A stretch of DNA of 64,000 nucleotides, taken from positions 1 to 64,000 of the forward strand of contig JAEWHR010000243.1 of NCBI GenBank assembly GCA_023387655.1, in the 5' to 3' direction. The notes beneath the pieces were generated by a model that saw nothing but the letters and a program-made list of their open reading frames with translations, did not search any database and had not been told where the DNA came from. The DNA comes from Bacillota bacterium. GTDB lineage: Bacteria > Bacillota > Clostridia > Lachnospirales > Lachnospiraceae. Position numbers and translations under genes: made by a program. Numbering within the stretch: the first letter of the stretch is position 1; the number at the start of each line of letters is the position of its first letter. This document shows, one piece after another, positions 53,532 to 62,539 of this stretch.

Positions 53532-54317
53532 ATGTTTCGTGCAGTTATTATTGATGATGAAAAATGGGTAATACGAAGTTTATTAGCAACCATCAAAGGT
53601 CAGGAATACTTTGATATTATTGGCGAAGCTTATGATGGAATAAGTGGTCTAGAGTTAATAACAGAATTAAAACCAGATTTGGTTTTTACAGATGTGTGTA
53701 TGGCTGGTATGGGTGGGCTTGATATGCTACAGGCAGCAAGGGAGGTATCTTCCCAATCACTCTTCATTATAATCAGTGGATATGCTGAATTTGCATATGC
53801 TCAAAAAGCCCTCCTTTATAATGCAATTGGGTATTGTTTAAAGCCATTTTCCAAAAGCGAACTATATGATGCAATGGAAAAAGCTTTTCATATCCTTACT
53901 AACCGTATGACATCAAAGTTAGAGCTGATGAAAGAGATGAATGGGGCTGATGATATTGATTCTACTACTGAAACTATTGTTGTGAAAAACAAAATGGTTC
54001 AGGTTATGCTTGATTATATACACGAACATTATAACGAAAATGTCTCCATACAAGATTTGTCAGAGCTATGTAATATAAATCAAAACTATGCAAGCCAACT
54101 ATTCTCACAAGAGCTCGGAGTCAACTTTTGTACCTATTTAACAAAGCTAAGAATAGATAAAGCTGTTAAGTTCTTAAAAACAACGGACCTTCCAGTCTCT
54201 AATATTGCTATTTCTGTTGGATATCGCGATTATTTTTACTTCGCTAAAGTCTTTAAAAAAGCTACTGGCATTACCCCTACTGCATATCGTAGTTTAGGTA
54301 GTGAAAATACAGTTTAA
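53532..54317 (+). CDS. YesN-type AraC-family response regulator
   Basis: About 261 residues. The receiver domain starts RAVIIDDEKW, with the phospho-acceptor Asp54 in FTDVCM and the later lysine in YCLKPFSK. A short linker leads directly to the AraC DNA-binding domain (about 165-258: SIQDLSELCNINQNYASQLFSQ, PVSNIAISVGYRDYFYFAKVFKK). It is about half the length of a typical YesN, lacking the long middle region. ATG at 53532 is preferred, because the upstream GTG at 53523 overlaps the AAGGAAGG ribosome-binding site. The likely targets are its own operon and the divergent second transporter operon. Confidence 0.92.
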   Translation: MFRAVIIDDEKWVIRSLLATIKGQEYFDIIGEAYDGISGLELITELKPDLVFTDVCMAGMGGLDMLQAAREVSSQSLFIIISGYAEFAYAQKALLYNAIGYCLKPFSKSELYDAMEKAFHILTNRMTSKLELMKEMNGADDIDSTTETIVVKNKMVQVMLDYIHEHYNENVSIQDLSELCNINQNYASQLFSQELGVNFCTYLTKLRIDKAVKFLKTTDLPVSNIAISVGYRDYFYFAKVFKKATGITPTAYRSLGSENTV

Positions 54318-54360
54318 CAATTATATCATCCAACAATTCGCATTATGAGAAAGGGACACT

Positions 54361-55971
54361 ATGAAGCTTAAACTATCCATCATATTTATTATCCTCTTTG
54401 TTTTTACTTTTTGTAGCTTAATCGATCTGCAATTTTTAACTGATAAAAAAAATACTGATGATATCTTCGTGGAACCTGAATTTAGCAAACAACTAACCAT
54501 TAGCATAAGTTTTTGGAACATACAAGATTTAGTGAATGCGCCCGAAAAAGATGATATTTTAAAATACATTGAAAAAAAGTTTAATATTGTTATCAAACCT
54601 ATCGCCGTTAGTTGGAATAATTATTTAGAGCAGTACCAGATTTTAAGTGCAACCAAAAGCTTGCCAGACATATTTGCAAGTCTTACCGTTTCCTCATCCA
54701 ATACCAGTTCTACTTCTAGTTTAAAAAGCCTGATCTCATCAGGGGCTGTTCGTTCCCTTCCAAACGATTTAAGTGCTTATGAAAATCTGAATGAAGTGAT
54801 GAATAAATATGATTACATACGTTATTTAGATGGCAAACACTACGTTATCCCTCGCGTATCCTTTGAGGAAGAAATGCTAAGCTCTACCGATGCAGCAATG
54901 CTTGTTCGTAAGGACTGGATGCAAGCACTCGGGTTGTCAAACCCTGAGTCTTTGGATGAATTCATTGATATGATATGTGCCTTTGCTAAAGATGATCCAG
55001 ATGGTAATCACATCAATGATACCATTGGGTATAATGTTAATAGCTTTACAGCGCTCGGGAAATGGGTGATGCTTGGCATTGCACCAGAATGTAATGTGTT
55101 TAACTGGATTCAAACTAAGAATGGCTATCTTCCTTCCTACCTAACAGATGACTTTAAAAAAGTTGTAGTGGCTTACCGCACAATGTACGAACGTGGCGGT
55201 CTAGACCCAGACTTTTATACGAAAAACTCCACAGATGTAACAACTGACTTTGCAAGAGGATATCTTGGGGCTTTGGAATATAAATCTTCCCCTGGAGCCT
55301 TGGTGGAATTAGAAACCTTATGGAACCTTTATCAGGATAAGCCCTTTGAGGAATGTGTAACCGTTCTTCCAATATTTCCTGCAGAAGATGGCATACGCTA
55401 TAGCAACTCTAGTAATCCCTTTTGGTCAGAATCATTGATATCCTCCTCAGTTGATGATGAGAAGATGGAACGGATACTATCCTTATTCGAATATTTATTA
55501 TCAGAGGAAGGAAGACGTTTGATTCGCTATGGTCTAGAAGGAATTGATTATACAATTGATGAGGAAGGGACCTATCATTGTTTAGTAGATACGAAGGATT
55601 CTAATCTATTAAAAACCTTAGAAAATAAATATCCTTCACTCCTTTTGTTTACTAGCTTAGCATCTTGGGGAGGTGATTGGACTGACTTTGAACTTAATGA
55701 GATGAATACACTTCGTTACGGGAAAGATTGCACTACACTATCTCACAATAGTTTATATTGGAATATGGAAAATACGATAACTGTCGATAGACCTTATGAA
55801 TTTATTTTATTAGAAAAAGAATATTCCGATGTTTTTAATAAGGATACTGCATTCAATGACTTTATCCGTGTCATTATTGGGAAAGAAGACCCACTTACTA
55901 TGTGGAATGAGATTATTGATGGTTATTATAAAAATGGACTTTCTGAATATCTAAAAAGACAAAACAAATGA
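54361..55971 (+). CDS. Orphan extracellular solute-binding protein in a two-component operon
   Basis: 536 residues of the CUT1 binding-protein family (DANHI-like loop DDPDGNHINDTIGYN, mature domain starting near TISISFWNI). The N-terminus is hydrophobic (about 5-20), with a single cysteine at 18 in VFTFCSL that does not fit the lipobox well (Phe at -1), so it may be membrane-anchored by an uncleaved segment. No permease genes are attached; instead it follows the YesM/YesN pair by 43 bp. That arrangement suggests a ligand-sensing partner of the kinase rather than a transport component, by inference. It could also feed the second transporter's permeases. Confidence 0.8.
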   Translation: MKLKLSIIFIILFVFTFCSLIDLQFLTDKKNTDDIFVEPEFSKQLTISISFWNIQDLVNAPEKDDILKYIEKKFNIVIKPIAVSWNNYLEQYQILSATKSLPDIFASLTVSSSNTSSTSSLKSLISSGAVRSLPNDLSAYENLNEVMNKYDYIRYLDGKHYVIPRVSFEEEMLSSTDAAMLVRKDWMQALGLSNPESLDEFIDMICAFAKDDPDGNHINDTIGYNVNSFTALGKWVMLGIAPECNVFNWIQTKNGYLPSYLTDDFKKVVVAYRTMYERGGLDPDFYTKNSTDVTTDFARGYLGALEYKSSPGALVELETLWNLYQDKPFEECVTVLPIFPAEDGIRYSNSSNPFWSESLISSSVDDEKMERILSLFEYLLSEEGRRLIRYGLEGIDYTIDEEGTYHCLVDTKDSNLLKTLENKYPSLLLFTSLASWGGDWTDFELNEMNTLRYGKDCTTLSHNSLYWNMENTITVDRPYEFILLEKEYSDVFNKDTAFNDFIRVIIGKEDPLTMWNEIIDGYYKNGLSEYLKRQNK

Positions 55972-56020
55972 ACTAAAAAACATATTGCGTTACAATAGCG
56001 CTAGAATCGAGGCTTTACAT

Positions 56021-57421
56021 ATGCATGGAGTTTTTATACAAAAAGGACTTAGCGACTGGCAGATTATTCAACATACAAATGGATTTGCAACGGTACATTT
56101 TGAAGGTATATGGAATGTACCTACTGCAGCGATTGATTTTGGTACAAAGGAAGCATTTCCAATGATTCGTGTCATGAGCGAATCAGACAATGAACAGATA
56201 GTTCCATGGACACGTACAAAGAAAGAAGAGGTTGATACGTATCACGGCACATGGAGCTTTGACTTAACACTTCCGGCAGGTGGTCTATACCGCGTTGAAA
56301 CAGGCCTTGACACAAAGAGTATAAAAAAAGATTTTGGTTGGATTTTCCGCGGTGATGTTCGCCTTCATATAGGTGTTGGTGATTTATTCGTAATCGCTGG
56401 TCAGAGTAATTCTTCTGGATATGGCAGGGATTCTGCGCAAGACCTCCCTGATATCAATGTACATTTATATAGAAATAGACATCAATGGGATCTTGCATGC
56501 CATCCAATGAATGAATCTACCTATTCCTCAGACGAGCCAAACGCTGAAATGGGTGTATCCGGTGTTTCTCCTTATCTGTCCTTTGGAAAAACCTTTCATC
56601 GCTACTCACATTATCCCGTCGGCTTAATTCAGACAGCCAAAGGTGGCCAGCCAATTAATATGTGGGATACCCGCAAAGATGGGTCTCTTTATTATAATCT
56701 ACTAACTCGGATAAACGAATGTGGAGGTAACGTGGCAGGCATCTTATGGTATCAAGGTTGTTCTGATGCTAGTAAAGAAAATGCAACAAATTATTTAGAT
56801 TCCTTTCAATATTTTGTACAGTCTCTTAGAGCAGATCTTTCCTATGAAGTACCTTTTTTTACATTACAGCTAAATCGCGAAATACCTGGTTCTAATGATC
56901 ACTATTGGGGTATTATTCGGGAGTCACAACGAATTGCAGCAGAAACTATTAAAAAAGTTTCCTTGCTTACTACAATTAACTGCTCTTTAAGTGATGGTAT
57001 CCATAATAGTGCACATTCTAGCCTATTGATTGGTGAAAAGCTAGCAAAACAATGCGCCGGATACTTATACGGTACTAGTAAATTTGAGCCTCCATTTGTT
57101 ACCTCAATTACAAGAACCAATTCCATAATAAGTATCAAACTATCTAACGTAATACGCAGTTTATTAGTGGTAAATGATGACCCAAGAAAGAGTGGTTTCT
57201 TATTAGAGGATGAGGATGGTGAAGTTCCAATTACTCAACTATTCGCTAATAAGGAAGTTGGTAATGAGCTTTGCTTTACATTTTCTAAGGTTCTTACAAA
57301 GAATGCAAAATTATCTTTTGCATGGGAATCAAATCCAACCACTGTCCCACCTGTTGATGAGGTTACTTACTTGCCAGTTGTATCCTTTTATCAGCTACCA
57401 GTTCCCTACGAAAAACACTAA
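56021..57421 (+). CDS. SASA-family carbohydrate acetylesterase (sialate O-acetylesterase-like)
   Basis: About 466 residues. SGNH-type esterase: catalytic Ser129 in IAGQSNSSGYGRD, LWYQGCSDAS as the oxyanion/Asn block, and the Asp-His pair in SDGIHNSAHS near 330. The N-terminal beta-domain (about 1-115) and C-terminal beta-segment are typical of SASA proteins. No signal peptide. ATG at 56021 is chosen because GAGG precedes it at 8 nt; the TTG at 55985 has no site. In a pectic locus it would remove acetyl groups from imported oligosaccharides (acetylated galacturonate, fucose or aceric acid are the options), by inference. Confidence 0.85.
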   Translation: MHGVFIQKGLSDWQIIQHTNGFATVHFEGIWNVPTAAIDFGTKEAFPMIRVMSESDNEQIVPWTRTKKEEVDTYHGTWSFDLTLPAGGLYRVETGLDTKSIKKDFGWIFRGDVRLHIGVGDLFVIAGQSNSSGYGRDSAQDLPDINVHLYRNRHQWDLACHPMNESTYSSDEPNAEMGVSGVSPYLSFGKTFHRYSHYPVGLIQTAKGGQPINMWDTRKDGSLYYNLLTRINECGGNVAGILWYQGCSDASKENATNYLDSFQYFVQSLRADLSYEVPFFTLQLNREIPGSNDHYWGIIRESQRIAAETIKKVSLLTTINCSLSDGIHNSAHSSLLIGEKLAKQCAGYLYGTSKFEPPFVTSITRTNSIISIKLSNVIRSLLVVNDDPRKSGFLLEDEDGEVPITQLFANKEVGNELCFTFSKVLTKNAKLSFAWESNPTTVPPVDEVTYLPVVSFYQLPVPYEKH

Positions 57422-57434
57422 TTACTAAAGTTTT

Positions 57435-57484
57435 ACTAAACACATGATTGCTAAAGTTAACTAAACACATGATCGCTAAAGAAA
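57435..57484 (+). repeat. Two 25-bp repeats before the GH29 gene
   Basis: Two units of 25 bp (57435-57459, 57460-57484) share ACTAAACACATGAT and GCTAAAG, with a partial copy before them. The second ends next to the ATGAGG ribosome-binding site of the GH29 gene. Confidence 0.8.
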
Positions 57485-57497
57485 TGAGGTAATTAAG

Positions 57498-58946
57498 ATG
57501 AGTGAAATTAAGAAGGAAGTTGATTGGAAATCCGTACAACAAAATGCACCGGATTGGTTCCGCGATGCGAAATTTGGTCTATTCTTTCATTGGGGACCTT
57601 ATTGTGTCCCTGCTTATGAAAACGAATGGTATTCAAGAAATATGTATGCCAAAGGTCTCTCTCAAAATAAGCACCATGAAGCTACTTATGGAAAATTAAA
57701 AGAATTTGGATACAAAGACTTTATTCCTATGTTCCGTGGAGAAAAATTTGATCCAGAGGAATGGGCTGATTTAGTAGTCCGATCTGGAGCACGCTATGCC
57801 GGACCAGTGAGCGAACACGCAGATAATTTTTCATTGTGGAATAGTAAAGTAAACCCAGTGAACAGTGTTGCAATGGGTCCAAAGCGTGATATTGTGGGTG
57901 AATGTGCTGTTGCTTTTCGCGAGAGAGGTATCCGTTATCTTGCAACCTTCCACCATCAATGGTTATGGGGTTGGTTTATGTCCACCGATGCCGATGCTGA
58001 TGTATACAATCCTGAAAATGAAATATTTTATGGACCATCACTTCCACTTGAAACCAATCGATATGCTCCTTACCGTCTACCAGACGATAGCTTCAATAGG
58101 AATTGGTGTGACAAGGTAAAGGAAGTAATTGATAACTATCAGCCAGATGCTCTTTACTTTGATAGCCGTACTAATATTATTGGAGAAACCTATCGCCACG
58201 AAATGGCTGACTATTATTATAATCAGACAAATCATAAGAATGGTATCATCACCTATAAACAGGAGGATTTTCCGTCCGATATCGGCGTTCTTGATATTGA
58301 ATGTGGTCGTTTTTCTGAATCAAAACCATTCCCATGGCAGACAGATGATCGTCTAGAGGATAATATAACCTGGTGCATAGTACAAAATCCAAAATATAAG
58401 CCTGCTAAAAAAATAATCCACCAACTGTGTGACGTTGTAGCTAAAAACGGTAACCTATTATTAAACGTTGGCCCTAACGCGGATGGTAGTTTTCCTGAGG
58501 AAGCGAAAGCAATCCTTTATGAAATTGGTGATTGGCTAAAAATGAATGGTGATGCCATCTATGAGACAAGACCATATGCAATTGCTTCAGAAGGACCTGC
58601 AAGTGTAAAAGACGAAAACTACGATATCACAAAAATAAAGGAACAACTAAAAGACGGTCTTGCAGCAGATATTCGATTAACTGAATTTTCTGAAAAAGAT
58701 TTTCGTTTTACTTCAAAAGGAAATACCGTTTATGCCATTGCACTAGGTTGGCCAGATAACTCTATCTTACACATAAAGAGCTTTAAAACCGGCTCTGTCC
58801 TTAAGGACATCAAATCAGTTTCCTTACTTGGATTAGAAGGAAAGCTTAATTACATACAGACCGATTCTGAGTTAACAGTATATCTACCAGAAGTAAAACC
58901 TTGTGATCATGCTTATTGCATTAAAATTGAAACTAAGGAATTATAA
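57498..58946 (+). CDS. GH29 alpha-L-fucosidase
   Basis: 482 residues. The TIM barrel has the fucose-pocket motifs KFGLFFHWGPYCVPAYENEWYSRNMY (about 25-50), HADNFSLWNS and FHHQWLWG. The nucleophile Asp is in DALYFDSR, and the NGNLLLNVGPNADGSFPEEA segment is standard for the family. A C-terminal beta-sandwich (about 390-482) follows. No signal peptide, so it is a cytosolic fucosidase acting on imported oligosaccharide. It is the last gene of the rightward kinase/regulator/binding-protein/esterase operon and has a strong terminator at 58986-59021. Linkage specificity is not readable. Confidence 0.92.
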   Translation: MSEIKKEVDWKSVQQNAPDWFRDAKFGLFFHWGPYCVPAYENEWYSRNMYAKGLSQNKHHEATYGKLKEFGYKDFIPMFRGEKFDPEEWADLVVRSGARYAGPVSEHADNFSLWNSKVNPVNSVAMGPKRDIVGECAVAFRERGIRYLATFHHQWLWGWFMSTDADADVYNPENEIFYGPSLPLETNRYAPYRLPDDSFNRNWCDKVKEVIDNYQPDALYFDSRTNIIGETYRHEMADYYYNQTNHKNGIITYKQEDFPSDIGVLDIECGRFSESKPFPWQTDDRLEDNITWCIVQNPKYKPAKKIIHQLCDVVAKNGNLLLNVGPNADGSFPEEAKAILYEIGDWLKMNGDAIYETRPYAIASEGPASVKDENYDITKIKEQLKDGLAADIRLTEFSEKDFRFTSKGNTVYAIALGWPDNSILHIKSFKTGSVLKDIKSVSLLGLEGKLNYIQTDSELTVYLPEVKPCDHAYCIKIETKEL

Positions 58947-58985
58947 TCTAGTATAGCAACACGCTGCAAATATGACATTAAAAAT

Positions 58986-59021
58986 GCACCTTGATAATTG
59001 CTTTTAATCAAGGTGCTTTTT
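58986..59021 (+). terminator. Terminator of the two-component/esterase/fucosidase operon
   Basis: Perfect 10-bp stem GCACCTTGAT (58986-58995) and its complement (59007-59016), followed by TTTTT, 40 bp past the GH29 stop. Confidence 0.88.
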
Positions 59022-59044
59022 AATAAATTTTTTAATGAACTTTT

Positions 59045-59094
59045 AAATGAGCTTTTTTATAAACTTTTTAAATAAGCTTTTTTATAAACTATTT
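59045..59094. repeat. Two 25-bp AT-rich repeats at the convergent junction
   Basis: Units AAATGAGCTTTTTTATAAAC and AAATAAGCTTTTTTATAAAC (59045-59069, 59070-59094), with a shorter diverged copy just before. They lie between the fucosidase terminator and the 3' end of the leftward GH42 gene. Confidence 0.75.
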
Positions 59095-59159
59095 TTTTAA
59101 AGGTTTGTTTCAATTTATATGAACTATTTCAAGAAAGCATTACAACTATCTTAAGAAAT

Positions 59160-61199
59160 CTACTCTCCCGAATGAAGTACAACCCCTTGATAGGCTTCAA
59201 GACAAATCTCACCTTCAAATCTTTTACCAGATAATAAATCATTGCTTGCTTTCTCGATTGGAAACTTAATCTCTTTCTCCGACATGTTAAGATAAAAATC
59301 ATATCTCTCATTACCATGAATTCTACTATGATGCTCTATTCCTTTCGGGAGAACTCTATTTTGAATTCCTTTTTCCTCTAATACCTTATGATAAATTTGT
59401 TTCATACCCTCTGCTTCAATACGCGCACCAATATAATAAGCACTACCATGCCCAAATACTTTCTCAGTCACTACTGGTGTTCCAGAATAAAAATCTTTAC
59501 TATATATTCCTAATACTTTTGCATCCGATACCTTTAGTATTTCACAGAAATCTCGTATTTTATAGGTTCCTGTTAACTTTGCATCAGTGAAACAAACCTC
59601 GTTACTATCCGTTGGATATAATGTATCAATTTCTTCTGAATATAAGCCAAATAGATCCATAAGTCCATCCCCTGGAAATCCTCCAAGATAGCATAGTGTA
59701 TTTTCATTCACATATCCAGTAAGATAAGTAGCAATCAAAGTTCCACCCTTGCTGACATATTCTTTTAACTTATCCGCAAGACCCTCTCTTAATAGATATA
59801 ACATCGGTGCTACTATGAGCTCATATTGATCGAAATCTACACTTGGTGTTATAACATCTGCTTCTATTCCAATCTCTTGAAGTGTCCGATATTGTTCTCT
59901 GCATGTTTCCTCATACTTCTTATCTTTCGAAAGACCTGCCATATCCTGTATTGCCCAACGATTATTCCAATCAAATAAGATTGCTGCCTTCGCATCTACT
60001 CTGCTTCCACAGATTGGAGTTAGTTTTGCAAGCAATTCTCCAACTTCCTTTACTTCTCCAAATACCCTAGTGTCACTACGACCCAGATGATCAATTACTG
60101 CTCCATGATATTGTTCAAAGGATCCCCTTCCTTTTCTCCACTGAAAGTACTGTACCGTATCTGAACCACAAGCAATGATTTGAAGAGAAGTAATTCTATG
60201 TACTCCTGGCCGTTTTAATTTATTATACGGATGCCAGTTAACTAAGCTTGGAACGCTTTCCATTAACATAAAAGGCTTTCCAGGTATAAAGGAACGCATC
60301 ATGGCATGATCAAAAGAGGAATCTGCTGCTGTCACAGAGAATTCTTCATAGTCATTATTCCATGCAGGATAGCTATCCCAAGAAATGATATCAAGTTCTT
60401 TTGCCATAACCTCATAATCAAGTGTTGGATATAAACGCATAAAATTTGTTGTAACTGGAATATTGGGTGTAATTGCCTTCACAATAGAGATCTCCGACTT
60501 CAAATAATCCGTCATATTCCATGTGTTGAATCTCTTCCAATCTAAGGTTAAACCATGGATGGTTGTTTCTCCATTGGAAAATGGAGGTTCAATCTCCTCA
60601 AAATTCGAAAATCGATGACTCCAGAAAGTTGTCCACCATTCATGATTTAATTTTTCTATGTCATTGTTATATTTATTTTTTAACCATTCAATAAACCTCT
60701 TCTGGCAACTTTCACAATAACACTCACCACCAAGCTCATTGGAAATATGCCATAAAATAATACCTGGATGGTCTTTTACTTTATTAGCCAATCTAGTAAT
60801 TAACTCAGAGGCCTTCTTTCGAAAAGCAATGGAAGACATACAATGATTGTGTCTTAAACCATGATGATTCCTTCTATTATCCCTAGAAACACGTAATACC
60901 TCAGGATACTGTTTTGATAACCATGCTGGTCTTGCCCCTGTTGGTGTTCCTAACACTGTATAGATACCAGCTTCATATAATTTATCAATAATATCTAATA
61001 GCCATTCAAAATGATATTCCCCGGGAACTGGTTCATATACAGACCATGCAAATACTCCTAATGTTGCAGTATTCATTCCCGCCTCTTTCATTAACCGAAT
61101 GTCTTCCTCCAGAATATCCGGCCTGTCTAACCATTGTTCTGGATTATAATCTCCTCCATGTAACATCACTGGTGCTTGTGAAAATAAAATCTGTTTCAT
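59160..61199 (-). CDS. GH42 beta-galactosidase-type enzyme (second)
   Basis: 679 residues. Acid/base Glu155 in WHISNELGG, nucleophile Glu314 in FMLMESVPSLVNW, and zinc cysteines ECYCESC. All domains of GH42 are present and there is no signal peptide. It differs throughout from the first GH42 (39011-41032), so the two probably have different linkage or sugar preferences. It is monocistronic, with an AAAGGAGAAAGAAG ribosome-binding region and a palindrome at its promoter (61239-61261). The next gene upstream is a HAD phosphatase. Confidence 0.92.
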   Translation of the reverse strand: MKQILFSQAPVMLHGGDYNPEQWLDRPDILEEDIRLMKEAGMNTATLGVFAWSVYEPVPGEYHFEWLLDIIDKLYEAGIYTVLGTPTGARPAWLSKQYPEVLRVSRDNRRNHHGLRHNHCMSSIAFRKKASELITRLANKVKDHPGIILWHISNELGGECYCESCQKRFIEWLKNKYNNDIEKLNHEWWTTFWSHRFSNFEEIEPPFSNGETTIHGLTLDWKRFNTWNMTDYLKSEISIVKAITPNIPVTTNFMRLYPTLDYEVMAKELDIISWDSYPAWNNDYEEFSVTAADSSFDHAMMRSFIPGKPFMLMESVPSLVNWHPYNKLKRPGVHRITSLQIIACGSDTVQYFQWRKGRGSFEQYHGAVIDHLGRSDTRVFGEVKEVGELLAKLTPICGSRVDAKAAILFDWNNRWAIQDMAGLSKDKKYEETCREQYRTLQEIGIEADVITPSVDFDQYELIVAPMLYLLREGLADKLKEYVSKGGTLIATYLTGYVNENTLCYLGGFPGDGLMDLFGLYSEEIDTLYPTDSNEVCFTDAKLTGTYKIRDFCEILKVSDAKVLGIYSKDFYSGTPVVTEKVFGHGSAYYIGARIEAEGMKQIYHKVLEEKGIQNRVLPKGIEHHSRIHGNERYDFYLNMSEKEIKFPIEKASNDLLSGKRFEGEICLEAYQGVVLHSGE

Positions 61200-61238
61200 T
61201 CTTCTTTCTCCTTTTGAATTTAACCTAAAATCCTCTGT

Positions 61239-61272
61239 CTACTCTAATACCCTTAGAGTAGCATATATTATA
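61239..61272 (-). promoter_or_regulatory. Promoter -10 and operator-like palindrome of the second GH42 gene
   Basis: A perfect TATAAT on the minus strand (complement of 61267-61272) is followed 5 bp later by a perfect 9-bp inverted repeat, CTACTCTAA (61239-61247) and its complement (61253-61261), with a 5-bp spacer. The palindrome covers the expected transcription start, as repressor operators do. The -35 is not clear. Confidence 0.55.
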
Positions 61273-61364
61273 GAAAAACCGAATGTAATTTTCTCACCCT
61301 TATATGGAAAAAATCATGATTTAAACTGTTTTTGCTTATTAGATGATTATTCTAGCAGTTATAA

Positions 61365-62231
61365 TTAACCAACTCTCTTTACCTTACTTAAAACAAATCG
61401 ATCCACCGCTTTGGCAACCCCGTCTTCGTCATTGGATGCAGTAATATATTTTGCTACTTCTTTTGCTTCTTTGCATGCATTTCCCATAGCTACGGAAAGA
61501 CCCGCGTATTGTAGCATCGTGATATCATTCAGCCCATCACCACATGCCATTAATTCTTCTCTACTTAACTGTAGGCGCTTTAACAACAGTTCTAACGATG
61601 AAGATTTTTCAACACCTAGCGGCATGATTTCAAGGAAGAATGGTTCTGAAAAATAGACACTAAGTTCATCTCCATAATTCTCTTTTAAATAATCTCTTAC
61701 AGGAAGGAGTTTTTCATGTTCTCCAACCACAAGACATTTCGGTACCGGATAAGTTACGTGACTAACAAGATCATCAATTTTACGCACCTTTACCCTATTA
61801 ATAAAACATTCTCGTAATACATATGGGTCTGTATCGTTCTCTGTTATAATATCCTCACCATCATAAGTAAGCATTGCTACACCAAATTTTCTTGCCACCT
61901 CATAGATAGATGATATTCTCTCGGCATTTAGTACTTTTTGATATACTTCTTTTCCTGTATGGCAATCAATGATTTGTCCGCCATTGTAGGCAAGAATAAA
62001 TCCATTATATTTTGAAAGTTCCAATTCTTTTGCCAATGGCTTAATCCCTACTAAAGGTCTTCCAGAAGCAAGTACTACTGTAACTCCATCTTCCATCGCT
62101 CTTTGTAAGGTTTCTTTGGTACGTGCAGATATCCTTTTCTCACTATTTGTTAATGTCCCATCCAAATCCAGTGCTATAATTTTTATATCCATATTAACTT
62201 TAAGTAACCTTTCCATTCTAGTATAATTCAT
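61365..62231 (-). CDS. Cof-type HAD-superfamily phosphatase
   Basis: 288 residues. Motif I LDLDGTLTNS, a type-IIB cap domain (about 95-205), and motifs III/IV in KSSSLELLLKRL and ACGDGLNDITMLQYAG. These are soluble sugar-phosphate or nucleotide phosphatases with broad substrates. The listed ATG at 62231 gives 13 extra residues; homologues normally begin at MDIKIIALDLDG (62192). No start has a good ribosome-binding site, so the true one is uncertain. A possible cre-like sequence lies upstream. The gene is not obviously tied to its neighbours. Confidence 0.85.
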   Translation of the reverse strand: MNYTRMERLLKVNMDIKIIALDLDGTLTNSEKRISARTKETLQRAMEDGVTVVLASGRPLVGIKPLAKELELSKYNGFILAYNGGQIIDCHTGKEVYQKVLNAERISSIYEVARKFGVAMLTYDGEDIITENDTDPYVLRECFINRVKVRKIDDLVSHVTYPVPKCLVVGEHEKLLPVRDYLKENYGDELSVYFSEPFFLEIMPLGVEKSSSLELLLKRLQLSREELMACGDGLNDITMLQYAGLSVAMGNACKEAKEVAKYITASNDEDGVAKAVDRFVLSKVKRVG

Positions 62232-62329
62232 AGGAAGACTATATCTTTCTATGAATTTTTATCCTTAACATGAAGTCAACTCATAAAATAATCTATGTGA
62301 AACAAAGATATACGAGAGACTCTAAGCAA

Positions 62330-62345
62330 CATAAAACGCTTTCAT
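62330..62345 (-). promoter_or_regulatory. Weak cre-like sequence upstream of the HAD gene
   Basis: On the minus strand TGAAAGCGTTTTAT matches the left half of the cre consensus and deviates at the right end. It lies about 100 bp before the HAD gene. The rest of 62232-62439 holds nothing else that I can name. Confidence 0.3.
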
Positions 62346-62439
62346 CTTATCTTATTTTCTCTTTTCTGTCAATTTCACATTGCAGATTAATCGAATAAAT
62401 AAAGCCCCCCCTATTCTCTGATAGCATCCTGTCCTATAG

Positions 62440-62483
62440 CCAATAAAAAGTGCTAGTAAGAAGTAATTTCTTCTCACTAACAC
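62440..62483 (-). terminator. Terminator of the nucleoside-type permease operon
   Basis: Stem GTGCTAGTAAGAAG (62450-62463) pairs with CTTCTCACTAACAC (62470-62483) with two mismatches, followed on the minus strand by TTTTTATT. It is about 60 bp past the permease stop. Confidence 0.75.
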
Positions 62484-62539
62484 CTTCGATCCAATTTCTA
62501 GTAATTTTATTACGTTCTAACAATAAATTGACAATACCA

